Below are positions 60,203 through 64,000 of a stretch of 64,000 nt of DNA, one piece after another. Position 1 is the stretch's first letter. The number at the start of each line of letters is the position of its first letter. The notes beneath the pieces are model-generated. The model made no database searches and was not told where the DNA came from. It saw nothing but the letters and a program-made list of their open reading frames with translations. The stretch comes from Bordetella ansorpii (lineage in GTDB: Bacteria > Pseudomonadota > Gammaproteobacteria > Burkholderiales > Burkholderiaceae_B): positions 310,001 to 374,000 of the forward strand of contig NZ_FKIF01000010.1 of the NCBI RefSeq assembly GCF_900078705.1, in the 5' to 3' direction. The translations under genes were made by a program, and so were the position numbers.

Positions 60203-60720
60203 TTCTTCTTATCTCCCATGTTGATCGTGATTCGTTTGGCGGCCCTTTTCACTACCGCCCCGAGCTTGTCGGCTTGAATCGAAAAGTCAGCTTTCTTCGG
60301 AGGAGCCTGTTTACCCCCTTCGGGCGCTCGATGTCCAGCTACCGCCGCTGCAGCCCCTAAAGCCGTCGCAGCAGCCATACGCCGAATCGCGTCCCTACCG
60401 TCGTCGGAACTGGCGTCGTAATCGCGGATAAGCGCCCGATGCTCGGGGGAAATGGGTGGTGGAGGCGTGAAGGCTCGAGAGCCTGTCAGGAGGTACTGGA
60501 CATCAGCCCCTGCTTGCGCGATTGCTGCAAGATAGGCCGCGTCCGGCGTGCGCTCGCCCTTTTCATACTTGAGTTGAGCCTGCTTGAGCACCCCGCCGGC
60601 CGCACCAAACTCCGCCTGGCTCATGCCCAGCCGCTGACGTTCCTCTCGAAGTCGCTCGCCAAAGTTATCCAATCGCGCACCAATGTTTGCCTTGACAGGT
60701 ACGCAATTGCGTACCATCAT
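60199..60720 (-). CDS. XRE-family phage repressor
   Basis: Up to 173 residues. The helix-turn-helix is GERLREERQRLGMSQAEFGAAGGVLKQAQLKYEKGERTPDA in outline (residues ~21-62). The C-terminal part is alanine-rich and ends with a basic region (RAAKRITINMGDKKK); there is no LexA-type protease signature. The start is uncertain: the ATGs at 60720/60717 overlap the 18-bp palindrome, and a TTG or GTG farther in is possible. It would act on that palindrome, blocking the early promoter. Confidence 0.85.
   Translation of the reverse strand: MMVRNCVPVKANIGARLDNFGERLREERQRLGMSQAEFGAAGGVLKQAQLKYEKGERTPDAAYLAAIAQAGADVQYLLTGSRAFTPPPPISPEHRALIRDYDASSDDGRDAIRRMAAATALGAAAAVAGHRAPEGGKQAPPKKADFSIQADKLGAVVKRAAKRITINMGDKKK
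60692..60720 (+). promoter_or_regulatory. Early promoter with palindromic operator
   Basis: TTGACA at 60692-60697, then the perfect palindrome GGTACGCAATTGCGTACC at 60698-60715, which fills the 17-bp spacer, then CATCAT at 60715-60720 as a -10. It points right, towards the Ner-like gene and transposase. The palindrome also overlaps the 5' end of the repressor frame, allowing autoregulation. Confidence 0.75.
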
Positions 60721-60761
60721 AGTGCCTAACGGATCGCCCGATATTTACGGCGACCGATTCA

Positions 60762-60775
60762 CCTAACTAATTAGG
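60762..60775. promoter_or_regulatory. Second regulatory palindrome upstream of the ner-like gene
   Basis: CCTAA-CTAA-TTAGG, a 5-bp inverted repeat 20 bp before the Ner-like start. A different sequence from the repressor palindrome, so it may be the target of the Ner-like protein. Confidence 0.5.
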
Positions 60776-60794
60776 CTGTCGAGGATAGCAGAGC

Positions 60795-61052
60795 ATGCAC
60801 CCTGAGGAAATAAAAGCGGCGCTGCGCATCGCCAAAATCACGCCGGCAATGTTGGCGGATGAATTGCAGGTTGCGCCGTCGTCGATTTCACAAACGATCA
60901 GTGGCCGCATCCGCAGCGAACGCATTCAGAGGCGAATCAGCCAGATATTGGGCAAATCGATTTCTGCCATTTGGCCGGACCAGGTGACCCTGCGTCGCAG
61001 TCGTTCGCAGATTGAGGCGCAACGTCGCTCTGTACGCAGGAGCGCTCCATGA
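60795..61052 (+). CDS. Ner/Nlp-type DNA-binding protein
   Basis: 85 residues: [62 protein letters not shown] in outline, the Ner/SfsB helix-turn-helix family including Mu Ner, ending in a basic tail. Mu Ner turns down the early operon and the repressor. GAGGA precedes the ATG. First gene of the rightward operon. Confidence 0.88.
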   Translation: MHPEEIKAALRIAKITPAMLADELQVAPSSISQTISGRIRSERIQRRISQILGKSISAIWPDQVTLRRSRSQIEAQRRSVRRSAP

Positions 61053-61255
61053 AGGCCATCAAAGTCGTCCTCACGCGCACATACCGAAACGAGCCTCTCG
61101 CCACCCTGGATGGTGGGCCGTTCTGCAGCGTAGATCTCACCCCGATGCAGTTGCGCTCGCTCGCCGCTGCGATGGAAGCCATCGCCGTGGCTGCCGAAAA
61201 GCGGCCATGCACGGGGCGTGATTGGACCCGAGGCAGCATGGAGGTTCAGATATGA
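61049..61255 (+). CDS. Small early phage protein, unknown
   Basis: 68 residues, VVLTRTYRNEPLATLDGGPFCSVDLTPMQLRSLAAAMEAIA, then KRPCTGRDW. The start overlaps the Ner-like stop (ATGA) and its end overlaps the next start, so it is a real translationally coupled gene. No family recognised. Confidence 0.65.
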   Translation: MKAIKVVLTRTYRNEPLATLDGGPFCSVDLTPMQLRSLAAAMEAIAVAAEKRPCTGRDWTRGSMEVQI

Positions 61256-61563
61256 GCGCCGATCGTTACCTGAGCGAACAGGTGCAACGCACCTTGAAGG
61301 TGATGCTCGTGCTGGCCAACCGCGACTTCTCCGGCATGCGCTTGAAGGACGTTGCTGCAGCCGTCGACGTGCCCGCACCCACAGCACTGCGAGCACTGGA
61401 GAACTTGCGCGCCGCCGGCCTGGCCGAGCGCGACCCGGCTCAGTCCGACGTGTGGATGCTAGGGCCGAAGCTGGTCCAGATCGCGCATGCCTTCGACCAG
61501 TCCATGGTCCGAGCCCAGGCCGCGCTCGACGAACGCCGCCAGCGCTACACGCGCCTGCCATAA
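61252..61563 (+). CDS. IclR-type winged-helix early protein
   Basis: 103 residues: a single winged helix with MRLKDVAAAVDVPAPTALRALENLRAAGLAER, like the DNA-binding half of IclR proteins without the effector domain, and a C-terminal helix. GGAGG lies eight bases upstream. Probably an early regulator of the phage; target unknown. Confidence 0.75.
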   Translation: MSADRYLSEQVQRTLKVMLVLANRDFSGMRLKDVAAAVDVPAPTALRALENLRAAGLAERDPAQSDVWMLGPKLVQIAHAFDQSMVRAQAALDERRQRYTRLP

Positions 61564-61594
61564 CTCCATCCGTCTGCTACAGGAGCCCCATTCC

Positions 61595-62587
61595 ATGGCC
61601 CGCAAGAAAACAATCACAGCCCCCGCCGAGCCGCTGCCCGCGGTCAACCAGGATGCCTACAACGCCGACCTGGCGACCCTGCGCGCGGCGCAGGAGGGCA
61701 AAACGCAGGACGAAATGGACGAAGTGTTGGCGGCCGGTGTGGACCTCGGCCGTCTCGAAACCGCGCTGTTTTACGCGACTGTCGCGGATTCCGTACTCGT
61801 CCAAACCTATGAAAAGATAAAAAAATCAAAGGGTTGGGTCCACTTCAAAAAGCGCGACGGTCGCGCTTTTGAGAGCCTGGAGGACTTCTGCCAAGAAAAA
61901 TTCGGCAAGAGTCAGCGGCGCCTGCAGGAACTGATCAGCAACCGCAACATCCTCGGCCAAGAGGCCTTCGAGCAGGCCGAACGCATCGGTCTGCACCAGC
62001 GCGACTACAACGCTATCAAGGCGCTGCCGCCCCCCGAGCAGGAGATCGTGCGCCGCGCGGTCGAAGAAGCCCAGACCCGCGAAGAGGTCCTGGATCTGAT
62101 GCAGGAACTGGCCGTGCGCCACGGCCAAGAGCGGGCCGAGCAGCAGAAAGCCATAGACGATGCTAAGGCCGAACAGCGCGCCATGGAGAAGCTGCACGCG
62201 GAAGCGGCCGAGCGCTCGCGTACCCTGCAGACGCAGCTCGAGAAACTCCAGCTGCGCACCGCCAGCTGGGACGACAAGGTCGCGCCATTCAAGGTCGAAA
62301 TTACCGAGCGTCAGACCTTGATCGATGAGGCGCTGATGCGCCATCAGCAGGCCACCGAGGCGCTGGACGCCTGGCTGACGCAGGAACTCGCGACCGAGCC
62401 TGGCTACGACCCGGAGGCGTTGGTCGATCTGCCCCCGCCGGTCCTGTCCGTCGTGTTGCACCTGGCCGATTCCATCGAGCGCACGGCAAGCATGGTTGCC
62501 GCGGCGCGCGCGGATCTGCTGGCCCGGTTCGGTGCCGAGATCGAACTGGCGCGATCCCACGTCCTGACCGACCCTGCAGCGGAGTGA
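61595..62587 (+). CDS. Early phage protein with coiled coil (upstream of transposase)
   Basis: 330 residues. DEMDEVLAAGVDLGRLETALFYATVADSVLVQTYEKIKKSKGW in outline, then WVHFKKRDGRAFESLEDFCQEKFGKSQRRLQELIS (a ParB/KorB-like or DUF3102-like helical region), a long coiled coil (~residues 190-245), and a globular C-terminus. It precedes the transposase by 6 bp. I recall BcepMu-type phages having a helical gene here, but the function is unknown. Confidence 0.7.
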   Translation: MARKKTITAPAEPLPAVNQDAYNADLATLRAAQEGKTQDEMDEVLAAGVDLGRLETALFYATVADSVLVQTYEKIKKSKGWVHFKKRDGRAFESLEDFCQEKFGKSQRRLQELISNRNILGQEAFEQAERIGLHQRDYNAIKALPPPEQEIVRRAVEEAQTREEVLDLMQELAVRHGQERAEQQKAIDDAKAEQRAMEKLHAEAAERSRTLQTQLEKLQLRTASWDDKVAPFKVEITERQTLIDEALMRHQQATEALDAWLTQELATEPGYDPEALVDLPPPVLSVVLHLADSIERTASMVAAARADLLARFGAEIELARSHVLTDPAAE

Positions 62588-62593
62588 GGACGC

Positions 62594-64000
62594 ATGGCAC
62601 TCACCCACGATGCACTCGACTATCTGCGCGGCGTCGCCGTGCAGCTGGACCAGTTGGGCGCCAAGTCGGGGCGCCGCGCCGTGGTCGAATCGGCCGCGGC
62701 GTTCCTGGGCTGGTCGCCCCAGACGGTTTATCGGCAGCTACAGCAGCGCTGCGGCTGGTCGTCCGGCCGCAAGGCGCGCGCGGACAAGGGGCGCACCAGC
62801 GTGGCCGACGACGCCCTGAAAATGCTGGGCGCTGCCCAGCGAGAAAGCATCCGCGACAACGGCAAGCAGACCTTGTTTACCACCACGGCGCGCGGCGTGC
62901 TGGCGCGCAACGGAGTGGAGTTCAACGTGAGCAACGCCCAGCTCAATCGCCTGATGCGCGATCGCCGCCTGAACGTCGACGCCCAGCGAGACGGCACCAG
63001 CGTGCAGCACATGCGGGCGCTGCACCCGAACCATGTGCACCAGATCGATCCGTCGCTTTGCCTCGTGTACTACCTGAAGGGCAAGCAGCACATCATGCGC
63101 GAGCGCGAGTTCTACAAGAACAAGCTGGAGAACTATGCCCGCGTCAAGCTCAAGGTTTACCGGTACGTGCTGTACGACCGCGCCAGTGGCCTGATCGTGC
63201 CGTGGTACACGGAAGCCGAGGGTGAGGACACACACAGCCTGTTTGAATTCCTCATGTTCGCCTGGAGCCGGCGCGATGGGCGCCAGTTTCATGGTGTTCC
63301 GCGTCTGGTTTTGTGGGACAAAGGGTCGGCCAACCGCGCCGGCACGATCCTGAACCTGCTGGACCGCCTAGATGTCCGTTACGAGACGCACGAGGCCGGC
63401 CATGCGCGGGTCAAGGGCGGCGTCGAGGGCGCCAACAACATCGTCGAAACACAGTTCGAGAGCCGTCTGCGCTTCGAGCCTGTTGAGGACGTGGTGCAGT
63501 TGAACCAGGCGGCGTTCGCGTGGGCCAACGCCTACAACGCCAACCTGCTGCCCGGCCAGGACACCCGGCTGCGGCGTGAGGGACTGGCCGTGCCGATGGC
63601 CCGCCTGGACCTGTGGCAGCTCATCACGGCCGAACAGCTACGCGAACTGCCGTCCATCGAGATTTGCCGGGCGCTCATGGCCAGCCGCTCCGAAGAGCGC
63701 AAGGTGCGCCCGGATATGTCGATCAGCTTTCGCCATCCGAACGCCGACAGGTCGCGATCCTATTCGCTGCGCGGCCTGGCCGGCGTGAACCGTGGCGAGC
63801 TGGTGAGCGTGCAGGCACTCGCCTACGGCGAGACCGCCATCCAGGTCAGCGTACCTCGCTACGACGGCGAGATGCTGGTCTACCGCGTCGAACCGGAGCA
63901 TGAGTTCGACCAGTTCGGCGAGCGCCTGTCCGCCGCCGTCATCGGCGAGGAATACAAGGCCATGCCGCATACCGACATTGAGCGCGCCGCGCAGCAGTTG
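62594..64000 (+). CDS. DDE transposase, MuA/BcepMu TnpA type (partial, 3' end outside)
   Basis: 469 codons are open to the window edge. The N-terminus has winged helices (FLGWSPQTVYRQLQQRCGWSS). The catalytic triad is visible: Asp152 in HVHQIDPSLC, Asp242 in LVLWDKGSANR and Glu278 in ARVKGGVEGANN, with the D-35-E spacing of the Mu/retroviral integrase family. A C-terminal beta-barrel follows. It integrates and replicates the phage by transposition. A MuB-like ATPase should lie just beyond 64000. GAGGA precedes the ATG. Confidence 0.92.
   Translation, partial: MALTHDALDYLRGVAVQLDQLGAKSGRRAVVESAAAFLGWSPQTVYRQLQQRCGWSSGRKARADKGRTSVADDALKMLGAAQRESIRDNGKQTLFTTTARGVLARNGVEFNVSNAQLNRLMRDRRLNVDAQRDGTSVQHMRALHPNHVHQIDPSLCLVYYLKGKQHIMREREFYKNKLENYARVKLKVYRYVLYDRASGLIVPWYTEAEGEDTHSLFEFLMFAWSRRDGRQFHGVPRLVLWDKGSANRAGTILNLLDRLDVRYETHEAGHARVKGGVEGANNIVETQFESRLRFEPVEDVVQLNQAAFAWANAYNANLLPGQDTRLRREGLAVPMARLDLWQLITAEQLRELPSIEICRALMASRSEERKVRPDMSISFRHPNADRSRSYSLRGLAGVNRGELVSVQALAYGETAIQVSVPRYDGEMLVYRVEPEHEFDQFGERLSAAVIGEEYKAMPHTDIERAAQQL

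Larger units (their letters stand above)
31813..64000. mobile_element. Mu-family (BcepMu-like) transposable prophage, right end to window edge
   Basis: A contiguous phage genome of at least 32.2 kb. Late genes on the minus strand follow Mu order from spanins and gp26/gp27 down to tail fibres. The repressor and a rightward early operon with a DDE transposase start at about 60.7 kb. The left boundary is set by TGAAGCGGCGC at 31813, matching the Mu right terminus; the other end is outside the window. The early region faces away from the late region, as I remember for BcepMu, rather than head-to-tail as in Mu. All structural genes look intact. Confidence 0.93.

Overview
The window is about 67% GC and reads as the chromosome of a betaproteobacterium of the Alcaligenaceae (Bordetella/Achromobacter type). 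The reasons are the Bug-type tricarboxylate-transporter receptor, the rpmI-rplT-pheS-pheT-ihfA-merR-tRNA-Pro block, glnK-amtB near ubiK and comM, and the overall base composition. The species cannot be named from the sequence alone.

Host part, 1-31812. It opens with the end of a PvdE-type peptide/siderophore ABC exporter, followed by an MFS pump with a divergent TetR regulator and a clear paired operator, and a GNAT acetyltransferase. glnK-amtB follows with a sigma-54 promoter, then ubiK. An accessory block (MFS, TetR, quinone-oxidoreductase-like enzyme, ArsR; 5.7-8.97 kb) separates ubiK from comM. A PLP deaminase-family gene is next, then a tight catabolic operon (cupin, Bug receptor, CoA transferase, acyl-CoA dehydrogenase) facing an IclR regulator, and a DUF481 outer-membrane-type protein. 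The translation block rpmI-rplT-pheS-pheT-ihfA-merR lacks an adjacent infC and has a long leader. tRNA-Pro(GGG) and several small genes follow, then an AGE-family epimerase, an Atm1-type ABC transporter, an aldo/keto reductase, and a Fur-box-linked PepSY membrane protein.

Prophage part, 31813 to beyond 64000. This is a Mu-family transposable prophage. Its right end is visible at 31813, where the first 11 bases match the Mu right terminus as I remember it. Late genes run leftward in Mu order (spanins, gp26-gp30, I/Z, D, T, gp36, G, gp37, gp38, L, M, gp41/42, tape measure, gp43-gp48, fibres, tfa, dam). Repressor and early genes (Ner-like, a DDE transposase cut by the window edge) diverge from them at about 60.7 kb, as I recall for BcepMu-type phages. 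Three copies of an 18-bp motif sit 25-34 bp upstream of three late genes and look like late promoters. A perfect 18-bp palindrome fills the spacer of the early promoter.

The most interesting system is at 31918-36270. The tail-fibre gene has a 180-codon constant part followed by a 12-bp core repeat and a variable C-terminus. Four further promoterless C-terminal cassettes, each starting with the same 12-bp core in the same reading frame, lie in the opposite orientation next to it. A tyrosine recombinase resembling the R64 shufflon recombinase Rci sits where Mu carries the serine invertase Gin. Together they look like a tail-fibre shufflon able to give a transposable phage at least five alternative receptor-binding tips.
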